From Synergistaceae bacterium (GTDB taxonomy: Bacteria; Synergistota; Synergistia; Synergistales; Aminobacteriaceae), in the NCBI GenBank assembly GCA_031280635.1, contig JAITGK010000016.1, forward strand, positions 1-55,227: a DNA stretch of 55,227 nt, given 5' to 3'. Every line of letters starts with the position of its first letter. The first letter of the stretch is position 1. Under the pieces are notes generated by a model, which saw nothing but the letters and a program-made list of their open reading frames with translations, ran no database searches and was not told the DNA's origin. Of the stretch, positions 1 to 7,850 are shown piece after piece. Made by a program: the position numbers and the translations under genes.

Positions 1-125
1 AAAACCTTAAGCGCGATGATGTCGGGACCGTCTGTCAAGGCCTTTAATAAGCCGCTTGACTTGTTTCTAGCCAGGTACCTTTTGATGTAGTGTTGAATTT
101 GCTCTCATTTTAGGATTATATTATC

Positions 126-174
126 CGACTTTTGGTCTCTTATTTCCGCGCATGATTACGCAACCTGCTATAGA
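126..174 (+). repeat. Partial copy of dispersed intergenic repeat R2
   Basis: This stretch matches the right half of a longer repeat seen in full at 52761-52855. The shared blocks are TTTTGGTCTCTTATTTCCGC and ATTACGCAACCTGCTATA with few differences. Related copies lie at 29052-29129 and 40893-40956 (both inverted) and a short end fragment near 36832-36858. Apart from this copy I see nothing recognisable in bases 1-215. Confidence 0.6.
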
Positions 175-215
175 GAGGAGCGTTGAACAAATGGAATCGT
201 TATTGAGCCTTACTC

Positions 216-707
216 TCATTGCCTCCCGCCAGTGAAACCGTCAAGGGGTTTTGTTTGTGTTTGTGTTTGGCCTCCGATTTCGAACTTGGACTCCAGAAGA
301 CGCTCTGAGCCGTTCAGCGCCTCGACGGCATAGGCGCCCTTGGGCAGGGGCTGGCCGTTTTCCCGAACCAAGCTGTAGACTTTCGTTCCTTTCGTTCCCG
401 GCAAAGAGTAAATGTCCGACTGGACGAGCTTTTCCCCCATGAGCCACAGAATTTTGACCTCGCCGTCCTCTGTGGCCTTGGCGTAGTCGAAACGCAAGTA
501 GACCTGCCTCACCCCATAGGGAAAACTCAAAACGGACTCCACAAGGCTCGGCTTGTCGTCCAGAGCAGCGCTGATGAGCACGTTGCCGATCGTCAGGGAG
601 TCGCTGGAGCCGCCGCTTTTTTGTTGAATGACCCAAAAAGAAAGGAGCAACAAGGCCGTGGCAAAGAAGAGCGCGATCAGCAGAAACGTCTTTTTTATTT
701 TCAACAT
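216..707 (-). CDS. Hypothetical membrane-anchored protein, 163 aa
   Basis: I do not recognise a family. The N-terminus has a basic start (MLKIKK) and one hydrophobic segment at about residues 7-27, so it is either a signal anchor or an uncleaved signal peptide. The rest, about 130 residues, is predicted to be outside the cytoplasm and has a mixed beta-like composition. The C-terminus is polar and rich in T, Q and G. It lies 9 bases behind the DUF4392-like gene on the same strand, which follows pfkA closely, so the three are probably co-transcribed. No clear Shine-Dalgarno sequence precedes the ATG, which fits translational coupling. Confidence 0.6.
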   Translation of the reverse strand: MLKIKKTFLLIALFFATALLLLSFWVIQQKSGGSSDSLTIGNVLISAALDDKPSLVESVLSFPYGVRQVYLRFDYAKATEDGEVKILWLMGEKLVQSDIYSLPGTKGTKVYSLVRENGQPLPKGAYAVEALNGSERLLESKFEIGGQTQTQTKPLDGFTGGRQ

Positions 708-716
708 TGTGTTCTT

Positions 717-1544
717 TTAAGCATCACACCAGCGTCTCAACTCGCTGGATACCTGGCCAAGCCTAGCGGGGGATACGCCGTCCACGGTGAGCCCGCGCTT
801 GCCCGATATCCCGTCCACCGCGCCGGCGTCCGCCAAAGCTTGCAGCAAGACGACTTCCTCGCCCTCACCAAGCCCCAGCCAGCGGCGATAAAAGGTTGAC
901 AGGGCGGCGGCAAGCGCGTAAGCCCCCCAGTTCGACACGTCCACGGGCAGACACACCGTCGCGGAAACCTTAGAAAGACAGGCGGCGTAGTGGGGCAACA
1001 GGACGGCCAAGGGCTCATAAAGGAGACCCATCCCGGCCTCGTTGCCGCCGTCGCCGATGCCCAGCACAGGAACTCCCCGCGTCAGGGCCCTTTCCGCCGC
1101 CAAGTCGAGTGGGGCCGTCACACCGCTCACGTCATCACCCCGCATGTTGTAGTAGCGCCCGTCGGCCGCGTGTCCAGGTCGCTCAATGAACACCAGCGTA
1201 TCCGCCCCCGCGACCCTTTCGGGTGCGTCCACACACACAACCACAGGACCCTTCACGCTTTGAGAACAGGCCTTGAGACAGGCGTAGTTCCGCTGGTCGG
1301 TGCAGAGCGCGACGCGTTTGCCGACGCGCTCCAGGGCGCGACCTAAAACCACGGCTCCCGGCGGGCCGTCCGTCTCCGGGGCGTCCGCGCTTTGGATGAA
1401 AAACCCCGTGACGATGGAGATAAACGATGCCCGCGCGAGAAGTCTCAACGCCGCCTCCCAGAACTCGGGACGACACAAGGTCGAGGCCCCGCGCGTTCCC
1501 GCCCCGGCCACTATCTCCCGCAAGGCGGGGAAGTCCATTGTCAT
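717..1544 (-). CDS. DUF4392 / D-glutamate cyclase-like protein
   Basis: A 275-residue protein resembling the DUF4392 family, which includes the C-terminal part of mitochondrial D-glutamate cyclase. That enzyme converts D-glutamate to 5-oxo-D-proline. Family-like motifs are ETDGPPGA at about residues 57-64, ERPG...DGRYYNMRGDD at 121-138 and the strong GIGDGGNEAGMG motif at 162-173. No signal peptide is visible, so it should be cytoplasmic. It starts 6 bases after the pfkA stop. A second ATG two codons in is an equally possible start. The activity is inferred from family resemblance only. In an amino-acid fermenter a role in D-glutamate or pyroglutamate turnover would be sensible. Confidence 0.75.
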   Translation of the reverse strand: MTMDFPALREIVAGAGTRGASTLCRPEFWEAALRLLARASFISIVTGFFIQSADAPETDGPPGAVVLGRALERVGKRVALCTDQRNYACLKACSQSVKGPVVVCVDAPERVAGADTLVFIERPGHAADGRYYNMRGDDVSGVTAPLDLAAERALTRGVPVLGIGDGGNEAGMGLLYEPLAVLLPHYAACLSKVSATVCLPVDVSNWGAYALAAALSTFYRRWLGLGEGEEVVLLQALADAGAVDGISGKRGLTVDGVSPARLGQVSSELRRWCDA

Positions 1545-1550
1545 GGCTTG

Positions 1551-2507
1551 TCAGTTCAGTTTTTCCACAAGGTTCAACAGTTCGGGGCTTAGGTGCTTCT
1601 GCTCGGACCAGGCCCTTTCCAGATCGCTCAGGGTCATTCTATGGTTTACGTTGCCTACCATCAGGCCACTTTTGCCCACCATCAGAGACTCGGCGGCGTA
1701 GGCCCCCATCCGCGACGCCAGAACCACGTCGAAGGAGGTGGGGCTCCCACCCCTTTGAATGTGCCCCAGCACCGTGACGCGCGCGTCGTAACCGCCCGTG
1801 TCCTGGAGCTTGTCCTTCATCTCGTTGGCCGTCATGACGCCCTCGGCCAAGATAATCAGGGTGTGACTCTTCTTGTTCTCGTGAGAGGCGCGAAGCTTCT
1901 GGCAGAGGTTGCCAATGCTCAGGGGCAGCTCGGGCACCACCACGTACTCCGCGCCCGCGGCCACCGCCACTTCCAAGGGCAGAAAGCCCGCGTTGCGCCC
2001 CATGACCTCCACGATGAAAAGGCGGTCGTGACTCGACGCTGTGTCGCGCAGCCGCATAACCGCCTCCAGCGCCGTGTTGACCGCCGTGTCGTACCCGATG
2101 GTCTCGTCCGTCCCCGCCACGTCGTTGTCGATGGTGCCTGGGATTCCAATAGTGGGCATCCCCAGGTCGTGCAGGAGCTTCGCCCCATGAAAAGAACCGT
2201 CGCCCCCAATGACCACCAGGCCCTCAATGCCGGCGTCCTTCATCTTCGACAGGGCGATCTTGCGCCCCTCTTCGGTTCTGAAACGCTCGCTGCGCGCCGT
2301 TTTCAGGATCGTGCCGCCCCTGTGAAGGATGCCCCCCACGGCCGCCCGGTTCAGCGGGGTGAAGTCCCCCTCAATGAGGCCCTCATAGCCCCGCATGACG
2401 CCGATGCACTCTTTTCCGTTGTAGACGCACGTCCTCGCCACAGCCCTGATAGCCGCGTTCATTCCTGGGGAATCCCCTCCGCTGGTCAGCACCGCGATAC
2501 GGTCCAT
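1551..2507 (-). CDS. pfkA: ATP-dependent 6-phosphofructokinase
   Basis: Phosphorylates fructose 6-phosphate to fructose 1,6-bisphosphate, the committed step of glycolysis. At 318 residues it has the usual length of the bacterial PfkA family. The ATP site motifs are GGDSPG at residues 10-15 and GGDGS at 101-105; glycine after GGD is typical of ATP rather than pyrophosphate users. The catalytic loop PGTIDND is at 123-129 with the base Asp at about 127, and MGRNAG at 169-174 contributes to the sugar site. It is the first gene of a probable three-gene minus-strand unit. The 150-bp leader contains one copy of repeat R1. Confidence 0.95.
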   Translation of the reverse strand: MDRIAVLTSGGDSPGMNAAIRAVARTCVYNGKECIGVMRGYEGLIEGDFTPLNRAAVGGILHRGGTILKTARSERFRTEEGRKIALSKMKDAGIEGLVVIGGDGSFHGAKLLHDLGMPTIGIPGTIDNDVAGTDETIGYDTAVNTALEAVMRLRDTASSHDRLFIVEVMGRNAGFLPLEVAVAAGAEYVVVPELPLSIGNLCQKLRASHENKKSHTLIILAEGVMTANEMKDKLQDTGGYDARVTVLGHIQRGGSPTSFDVVLASRMGAYAAESLMVGKSGLMVGNVNHRMTLSDLERAWSEQKHLSPELLNLVEKLN

Positions 2508-2552
2508 TCAACGTTCCTGCTACTGAAAACCTATACAAACATACATAAATAA

Positions 2553-2643
2553 GCTGTTTGCTTGGGTTCGCGGATTTTTCAGCAGCGGACTTCACCTTCT
2601 TTCTTCCTTGTGTTTTTCGAGAAAATCCGCGTTGCTCTCGTGT
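2553..2643. repeat. Dispersed repeat R1, copy 1
   Basis: About 90 bp upstream of pfkA that recurs at 3713-3812 in the same orientation. Shared blocks are GCTGTTTGCTTGGGTTCGC, ATTTTTCAGCAGCG, CTTCACCTTCTTTCTT and TTTTTCGAGA with CGCGTTGC behind it. Read on the minus strand, both copies contain GAAGGTGAAG followed by an open stretch encoding a similar short peptide (VKxAAEKxANPSKQ). A shorter shared motif, CTACTGAAAACCTA, sits just upstream of the start codons of both pfkA (2519-2532) and the 2658-3479 gene (3489-3502). Confidence 0.7.
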
Positions 2644-2657
2644 ATAATATTTTAGGG

Positions 2658-3479
2658 TTACTGGCGCTGAAGCTCGTCCACGCGCCGGTCGATCTCGTCC
2701 AACTCCTTCTCCACGACGTCGAGCTGAGTCCTGAGGGTCGTCCTCTCCGCGGTCAGCTTTTCCACGCGCTTGATGAGGCGGTCAACTTCCAAGCGGCTGG
2801 CGGCTTTTCCGGTGTTCAGGACGGAGGGATCGTCTCCCGTGATGTCCCAGACGAAGCGGACGTCGCCCGCCCTGGTGGTCGCCTGACTAATGGAGCCGCT
2901 GATAAGCAGGCGTAGGTCTTTCACGCCTTCGAGCAGGCTCTTGCCCGTCTTGGCGTCGTAACGGGGGAACCAGATCATTCCGTCGCGCTGGCCCTGCAAT
3001 TTGAAGTTAAAGCGTTTGTCGTAGTCCACGGGCTCCAAGACCCGCTTGCCCGCGTAGAGCTTCAAATGCCGGTCAAAGGGCATCAAGAACACCGGCGTCC
3101 CCGTGGTGTTGAAATCCACGTGAAACGCAATGCACTCGCTAAGGTTCAGCGTCTTCAGGAGGCTGTAGCGGTAACGTTCCTCCTCGTCCTGAGTCCAGAG
3201 GTTCTTTTCCGCCTCCGTGCGCACCAAGGCCTCAATATACTCCGCCGAGTAGTAAGTCACCTTGATCGTAAGCGTCTGTGTCCCGTTACCCTCGGTATAA
3301 TCGCCGCGCCGCGTCCAAGCCTTGAGGACGCGTTCCTCAAGGCTCGCGCCCGTCGCGGGAAGCGCCCACGCCAAAAGGCACAGAATACACAAGGCCATAG
3401 ACTTCAGATCCAAACCGAAAAACGCCTGACGCTTCTCTTTTCTCACGCTTTTTTTCTCCATCGGTGTGGGGAGCGACAT
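2658..3479 (-). CDS. Hypothetical secreted protein with C-terminal coiled coil
   Basis: A 273-residue protein that I cannot assign to a family. After a basic N-terminus there is a hydrophobic stretch at about residues 28-45 ending in ALPATGA, typical of a cleavable Sec signal peptide, so the protein is probably periplasmic. The middle 150 residues are mixed alpha/beta. The last 40 residues (from RLEVDRLIKRVEKL on) have a clear heptad pattern and should form a coiled coil. ATG at 3461 is an alternative start; neither start has a good ribosome site. It lies alone between two R1 repeats. Confidence 0.6.
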   Translation of the reverse strand: MSLPTPMEKKSVRKEKRQAFFGLDLKSMALCILCLLAWALPATGASLEERVLKAWTRRGDYTEGNGTQTLTIKVTYYSAEYIEALVRTEAEKNLWTQDEEERYRYSLLKTLNLSECIAFHVDFNTTGTPVFLMPFDRHLKLYAGKRVLEPVDYDKRFNFKLQGQRDGMIWFPRYDAKTGKSLLEGVKDLRLLISGSISQATTRAGDVRFVWDITGDDPSVLNTGKAASRLEVDRLIKRVEKLTAERTTLRTQLDVVEKELDEIDRRVDELQRQ

Positions 3480-3874
3480 GAAATACCGCTACTGAAAACC
3501 TAGCACAAACAAGTATCTTGTATTGCGGTTCAGAGTTTTCCTCGTTCATCCTTCCCTCTTTCGCTTTTTGCTTTTTCGCTAAGGAGTTTTTATGGAAGGG
3601 CTCCCGTGCGGCCCACAGTACGTTGTCACTTGGTTTTCGCCAGTGAGGAGACCACTTTGTCGGTCCTTTCTCGCGCAATCCAATCTGTGATAGGCTTTCT
3701 GAACCTCGGTACGCTGTTTGCTTGGGTTCGCAAATTTTTCAGCAGCGAGCTTCACCTTCTTTCTTAAGTATTTTCCGTCAGTATTTTTCGAGAGAATTCG
3801 CGTTGCCCTCGTTTCATTAGGAAGAGTTTATCATATTCTTTTGTATACAAAACCGTAAAGCGTTTGTTTTTTAC
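3480..3874. other. Intergenic region between the secreted protein and flhB
   Basis: No gene can be supported here. The interval holds the second copy of repeat R1 (3713-3812), the short CTACTGAAAACCTA motif at 3489-3502, and an AT-rich stretch at 3820-3872 behind flhB. I see no strong hairpin with a T-run for flhB. flhA, which usually follows flhB, is absent. Confidence 0.6.
3713..3812. repeat. Dispersed repeat R1, copy 2
   Basis: Direct repeat of 2553-2643 with a few substitutions and a roughly 9-base insertion after CTTCACCTTCTTTCTT. On the minus strand it opens a short reading frame (VKLAAEKFANPSKQ...) that runs on for about 60 codons without a recognisable domain. Confidence 0.7.
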
Positions 3875-4963
3875 CTAGCGCTTATTTTTCAGCTTGTACA
3901 CCATTGCCAGAATTTCGGCGACGCCGCGGTAGAGGTTTTCCGGCACCTCGTCGCCCACCTCGACGGAGTCGTAGAGAGCCCAGGCCAGAGGTTTATTCTC
4001 CACGACAAGAACGCCGTGCGCTTCGGCAATCTCGCGGATTTTTCGGGCAATGGCGCCCTTCCCCTTGGCTGTCACCTGAGGCGCGGCCATAACGGCGCGG
4101 TCATATATCAGGGCTATCGCCAGCGTTGTCGGGTTGGTGATGACCACGTCCGACTTGGGCACGGAGGCCATCATCCTCTTTTTTGCCAGCTCCCGCTGCT
4201 TCTGACGGATTTTGTTCTTGATCTGGGGGTCGCCCTCCATCTGCCTGAACTCGTCCTTGACCTCCTGCTTGCTCATGCGTATGGACTTCTCGAAGTCCCA
4301 CTTCTGATAGGCGTAGTCAGCCGCTCCAATGATCAACAGCATAATGGCCAGCCGCAGCGAGAGCCACCACAGTTGATCCCACAACTGCGACGCCCCGTAC
4401 TCCAGCGGCGTCTGCATCGCGCGCAATATATCGGGAAGCCTGTTCTTGAGCGCCGTGTAGATGACTAACGCGAAGAGCGCGGCCTTGATGAGCCCTTTTA
4501 AGAGCTCCACCAGCGCCCGCAGGGAGATGATTTTTTTCATCCCGGATATGGGGTTCAGACGGTCAAGTTTCAGGTGAAAGGGCTCGAAAGATATTGCCCA
4601 ACCAACCTGCCTTATCGTGACCGTGACGGCCAGCGTCGCGACGGCGAGTCCCAGAAAAAGCCATGAGGCGAAGTAAGTCCACACAGCGCGGAACTCCAGC
4701 TGTTGAAACCAATCGGACCGGAACAACGCCGTATCTCCTATGAAAGCGAGAGTTCCGCGGAGGTAGTTGGTGAGCCCCGTGCATATCCAACTTCCCAGTA
4801 TCCCCAGAGCCAGAAGTCCCGCGAGAAGCTCTACAGCGGAGGTGAGGTCGCGGCTTTTACACACCTTCCCCTCCGAGCGAACTTTCTCGCGCTTTTTGGG
4901 AGTCGCCGGCTCCGTGCGCTCCTGCGCGAAAAACTGGAGGTCGAAGGTGAAATAGGAAACCAT
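3875..4963 (-). CDS. flhB: Flagellar export switch protein FlhB
   Basis: Inner-membrane component of the flagellar type III export gate; its cytoplasmic tail switches substrate class from rod/hook to filament. The 362 residues start with the usual polar N-terminus (ERTEPATPKKREKVRSEG) and have four hydrophobic segments between about residues 45 and 215. A charged linker and the FlhB-C domain follow. The autocleavage site, NPTH in nearly all homologues, reads NPTT here at residues 277-280 (bases 4124-4135, AAC CCG ACA ACG on the coding strand). The rest of the tail (KGKGAIARKIREIA, ENKPLAWALYDSVEVG) is well conserved, so the gene looks functional. It is the last gene of this flagellar block. 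Confidence 0.95.
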   Translation of the reverse strand: MVSYFTFDLQFFAQERTEPATPKKREKVRSEGKVCKSRDLTSAVELLAGLLALGILGSWICTGLTNYLRGTLAFIGDTALFRSDWFQQLEFRAVWTYFASWLFLGLAVATLAVTVTIRQVGWAISFEPFHLKLDRLNPISGMKKIISLRALVELLKGLIKAALFALVIYTALKNRLPDILRAMQTPLEYGASQLWDQLWWLSLRLAIMLLIIGAADYAYQKWDFEKSIRMSKQEVKDEFRQMEGDPQIKNKIRQKQRELAKKRMMASVPKSDVVITNPTTLAIALIYDRAVMAAPQVTAKGKGAIARKIREIAEAHGVLVVENKPLAWALYDSVEVGDEVPENLYRGVAEILAMVYKLKNKR

Positions 4964-4969
4964 AACCGT

Positions 4970-5758
4970 CTAGCGCCAAGCCGCCGCGCTCATGAGAGCG
5001 AAGCGCACCCATCGATCCACCTGCGCGTAGATTATGTCCACGGTCAAGGGCAGAGCCGCCGCCAGCACAAACAGCCCCAAGCCAAGCTTGATGGGCAGCC
5101 CCAAGATGAAGATGTTCATCTGCGGTACCGTTCGCGCCAAAAAGCCCAGCCCCACGTCCGCCAGCAGAAGGGCGCAGTAGAACGGCACGGTGATCTGAAG
5201 CGCCAGGCGAAAGGCAAAGGTAAGCCACTCCCCCAGGGGCAGGCCGCCCGCTGGGAAGAGGGACATCCTTGCCAAGGGAACAAGCCGCAAACTCTCCACC
5301 ACCGCCTGCACGATCAAAAGGTGGCCGTTCCAGCGGAAATAAAACCAAAGACCGGTCAAAAACTGCAGTTGATCCAGAATAGAGACTTGGCGCTGGGTCG
5401 TGGGGTCCATCACGCTGGCCATGGAGACGCCCATAGCCATGCCGATCTTCTCGCCCGAAATCTGAAGCGCCAAAAGAGGCAGGGCCGATAGAAGACCCAG
5501 CGCCGCGCCCACCAGGAGCTCGCGCACGGCCAGGATAAAGATCGAAACCCAGCTCTCGAAAAGCACTGTGGAAACGGCGGCGGACTCCCCCACCAGAGAC
5601 CCGGCGGCGGCCACGGTCAGGATGGTACAGAAAAGGTATCGGAAGGGAAGGGGCATCCCCGTCGCCAAAAAAACGGGCGACGCGAACACCATGCCCACAA
5701 AGCGAAGGTGTACCAGAAGGTACGCCATTAAGAGTTGGGCGGGAACGCCGAGCCTCAC
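4970..5758 (-). CDS. fliR: Flagellar biosynthesis protein FliR
   Basis: Export-gate membrane subunit that forms the FliPQR core channel of the flagellar secretion apparatus. The 262 residues are very hydrophobic with about six membrane segments. Family features include LRFVGMVFASPVF near the N-terminus and the amphipathic GEKIGMAMGVSMASVMDP region at about 130-150. It follows fliQ by 10 bases and precedes flhB by 6, so the export genes are translated together. The length is normal for the family. Confidence 0.93.
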   Translation of the reverse strand: MRLGVPAQLLMAYLLVHLRFVGMVFASPVFLATGMPLPFRYLFCTILTVAAAGSLVGESAAVSTVLFESWVSIFILAVRELLVGAALGLLSALPLLALQISGEKIGMAMGVSMASVMDPTTQRQVSILDQLQFLTGLWFYFRWNGHLLIVQAVVESLRLVPLARMSLFPAGGLPLGEWLTFAFRLALQITVPFYCALLLADVGLGFLARTVPQMNIFILGLPIKLGLGLFVLAAALPLTVDIIYAQVDRWVRFALMSAAAWR

Positions 5759-5768
5759 GGAGACAGCC

Positions 5769-6044
5769 TCACTGGATGAACCTCTCCAGCTGTCCCAGAA
5801 TTTGACGCGCCAGGGTCATGACCTTTTCGGACATCCACGGCCCCACGAAAATGACGAACAGGAACACCGCCAAAATTTTCGGGATGAAGATCAGGGTCTG
5901 TTCCTGAATGGAGGTCGCGGTCTGCAAAATACCAATAGCGAGGCCAACCACCATCGCCACCAACAGAACGGGCAGGGCGACGGAAAGCATCGTCCAGACC
6001 GCGCCGCTCAAAATATCGTACATGCTGATGGGGTCAATGCCCAT
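5769..6044 (-). CDS. fliQ: Flagellar biosynthesis protein FliQ
   Basis: Small export-gate subunit, 91 residues, with two transmembrane helices at about 17-40 and 52-74. The pattern is typical of FliQ: ATSIQEQTLIFIPKILAV between the helices and GPWMSEKVM after the second. The ribosome site is AGGAGG a few bases before the ATG. It lies between fliP and fliR in the standard P-Q-R order. Confidence 0.95.
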   Translation of the reverse strand: MGIDPISMYDILSGAVWTMLSVALPVLLVAMVVGLAIGILQTATSIQEQTLIFIPKILAVFLFVIFVGPWMSEKVMTLARQILGQLERFIQ

Positions 6045-6060
6045 CCAAATCCTCCTTACT

Positions 6061-6915
6061 CTAGGCCACGTTCGTGAAGCTCTTCAACAAGCTCACGATG
6101 ACCAGGTTCCAGCCATCGGCCATGACAAAGAGCAGGACTTTAAACGGCAGGGAAACCATCATGGGCGGCAGCATCATCATGCCCATGGCCAGCAAGACGC
6201 TGGCCACTACCATGTCCACCACAATGAAGGGGATATAGATAACCACCCCCATTTGAAAGGCGGTTTTGAGCTCGCTTAACATAAAGGCGGGAATCAGCAC
6301 CCGCGTGGGCACGTTTGCCCGGGACTCAGGGCGCTCCGCGCCCGACATGGAGACCATAAGGGACAGCTCGTCCTCCCGAGTATAGCGGAACATGAATTCG
6401 CGAACAGGCGTGATGGTCTCCGTCCAAGCCTGAGAGTAGTTGATGTTCCCAGCCAGGTAAGGGGCCAGTCCGCGCTCGTAAACCTGATTCCACGTGGGAT
6501 ACATGGTGAAAAGGGTGAGAAAAAGAGCCAGTCCGGTGACGGTCTGCTGGGGCGGCGCTTGCTGAAGCCCAACGGCCCGCTGAATGAATCCCAACACCAC
6601 GATAATCCGCGTAAAGCTGGTCAACATAAGTAAAATAGCCGGGGCCAGGGTCAACACGGTCATCAACGCGATGATCTGCAAAGAGACCGCGACGTCCCCT
6701 GGTGAGTCCGCGGGGGTGATCCCCAACTGCAGCATCGGAATGGGGATGATCGGCGCCTCCCCCGCCCGCACGTCCCCCGCTCCCGCGCGCGGGGCAAACG
6801 TCAACGCGAAAACCACCGCGAGGAGCAGAGTCGCCAGCGGGCAAAAACAAGCGTTTCCTCTCCTGGCCCATCCGCCGCGTTCTTTATGTTGGTGTTCGAA
6901 ATTTTGGGTGTTCAT
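6061..6915 (-). CDS. fliP: Flagellar biosynthesis protein FliP
   Basis: Core subunit of the flagellar export gate. The 284 residues begin with a basic segment and a signal-peptide-like hydrophobic stretch at about 27-46, which is normal for FliP. Four membrane segments follow, with the conserved TSFTRIIVVLGFIQRA region and the C-terminal GMMMLPPMMVSLPFKVLLF. The start codon overlaps the fliO stop by four bases (ATGA type), which supports this ATG. Confidence 0.95.
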   Translation of the reverse strand: MNTQNFEHQHKERGGWARRGNACFCPLATLLLAVVFALTFAPRAGAGDVRAGEAPIIPIPMLQLGITPADSPGDVAVSLQIIALMTVLTLAPAILLMLTSFTRIIVVLGFIQRAVGLQQAPPQQTVTGLALFLTLFTMYPTWNQVYERGLAPYLAGNINYSQAWTETITPVREFMFRYTREDELSLMVSMSGAERPESRANVPTRVLIPAFMLSELKTAFQMGVVIYIPFIVVDMVVASVLLAMGMMMLPPMMVSLPFKVLLFVMADGWNLVIVSLLKSFTNVA

Positions 6916-7190
6916 GTGGGTGGCCTTTCCCCCTCGCGGTTATCTTCCAGCCGAAGCCATTCCTCGTACTTCCATCTGCCCAAAAGGCGGGTTCCCCCCT
7001 GGCCGGACGCCAAAGCCAACACGTCGGGGCCGCATTTGAGAACGAAAAAAACATCCTTACCCAAGGGCAAGGATGCCATAATTTTCACATGCGCCCCGTC
7101 CTGCCTTACCCAGCCCCTGTTTTTCGCCAAGCCCACAAAAAAGGCCCCTACGGCGGCCATGATCGCCAAGGCCAGAAAAACGCGCGACAC
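6912..7190 (-). CDS. fliO: Flagellar biosynthesis protein FliO
   Basis: A 92-residue protein with one N-terminal membrane helix (about residues 3-21) and a small cytoplasmic beta-rich domain. The segment KIMASLPLGKDVFFVLKCG matches the conserved FliO pattern in which a basic loop is followed by a hydrophobic strand. FliO helps assemble the FliP ring. Position directly before fliP with overlapping codons supports the call, since FliO is weakly conserved. Confidence 0.85.
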   Translation of the reverse strand: MSRVFLALAIMAAVGAFFVGLAKNRGWVRQDGAHVKIMASLPLGKDVFFVLKCGPDVLALASGQGGTRLLGRWKYEEWLRLEDNREGERPPT

Positions 7191-7271
7191 ATAGGATACA
7201 AGGCTCAGTTCTTCCGTGCCAAACAGCCCCCACGCTTTTACGAAACGTCTTCGCTCCTTCCGGAGCCCCAG

Positions 7272-7634
7272 CTAGGCCAAAACCTTGGAAATGGCCTCCA
7301 CCACGCGCTCTGGCTGGAAAGGCTTAACGATAAAGTCATTGGCGCCCGCCTGAATGGCCTCAATGACCATGGGTTGCTGTCCCATAGCGGAGACCATCAC
7401 GATCTTCGCCTCAGGATCAAGGGCTTTGATCGCCTTGACGGCGTCGATTCCGTTCATCTCCGGCATGGTAATATCCATCGTCACGATATCCGGCTTAAAC
7501 TTTTGGTAAGCCGCGACACCCAGTTTGCCGTTTTCGGCCTCCGCAACGATCTCGAAGTCGTTCTTCTGGAGAATATCCTTCAACATCATACGCATAAAGG
7601 CTGCGTCGTCCACGATAAGAACCTTTTTGCCCAT
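7272..7634 (-). CDS. cheY: Chemotaxis response regulator CheY
   Basis: Single receiver-domain protein of 120 residues that, when phosphorylated, binds the flagellar switch. The acidic pocket is D9-D10, the phosphoacceptor is D54 (VTMDITMPEM), and the switch Thr/Ser and Lys are present in VMVSAM and VKPF. I start it at the ATG at 7634, preceded by GAGGGG on the coding strand; a longer upstream frame is open but lacks homology. Its place between fliY and fliO is common in Thermotoga, Bacillus and Synergistota operons. A near-consensus -10 box lies upstream. Confidence 0.94.
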   Translation of the reverse strand: MGKKVLIVDDAAFMRMMLKDILQKNDFEIVAEAENGKLGVAAYQKFKPDIVTMDITMPEMNGIDAVKAIKALDPEAKIVMVSAMGQQPMVIEAIQAGANDFIVKPFQPERVVEAISKVLA

Positions 7635-7763
7635 GCTGCACCCCTCATTTACTAAGATTCTCGGAACCTGCCAAAACCGCCGTCCCTTTACGAAAGCCAA
7701 ACCGCGGCATACTCCTGCTTTTCCCGCCTCGGGCATCCCGCTTTTTTTTTCGCTTCGGTGAAG

Positions 7764-7790
7764 ATTATACCATGAACTTTACAGCCGCAA
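7764..7790 (-). promoter_or_regulatory. Candidate extended -10 promoter for cheY and the export genes
   Basis: On the minus strand there is a perfect TATAAT (complement of 7764-7769) preceded by TGG, an extended -10. TTGCGG lies upstream at a 15-base spacing (complement of 7785-7790). The 216-base gap between fliY and cheY makes an internal promoter plausible. The spacing is short, so recognition may depend on the extended -10. Confidence 0.45.
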
Positions 7791-7850
7791 GGTCAAATCT
7801 CCTCTTTTTATTCACAAAAATCACCCAAGGCTCAAACGTCCTAACCCTTT

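Noticed and set aside
2642-2647. TATAAT on the plus strand near the R1 repeat
   Set aside because: No -35 box at proper spacing and no plus-strand gene downstream.
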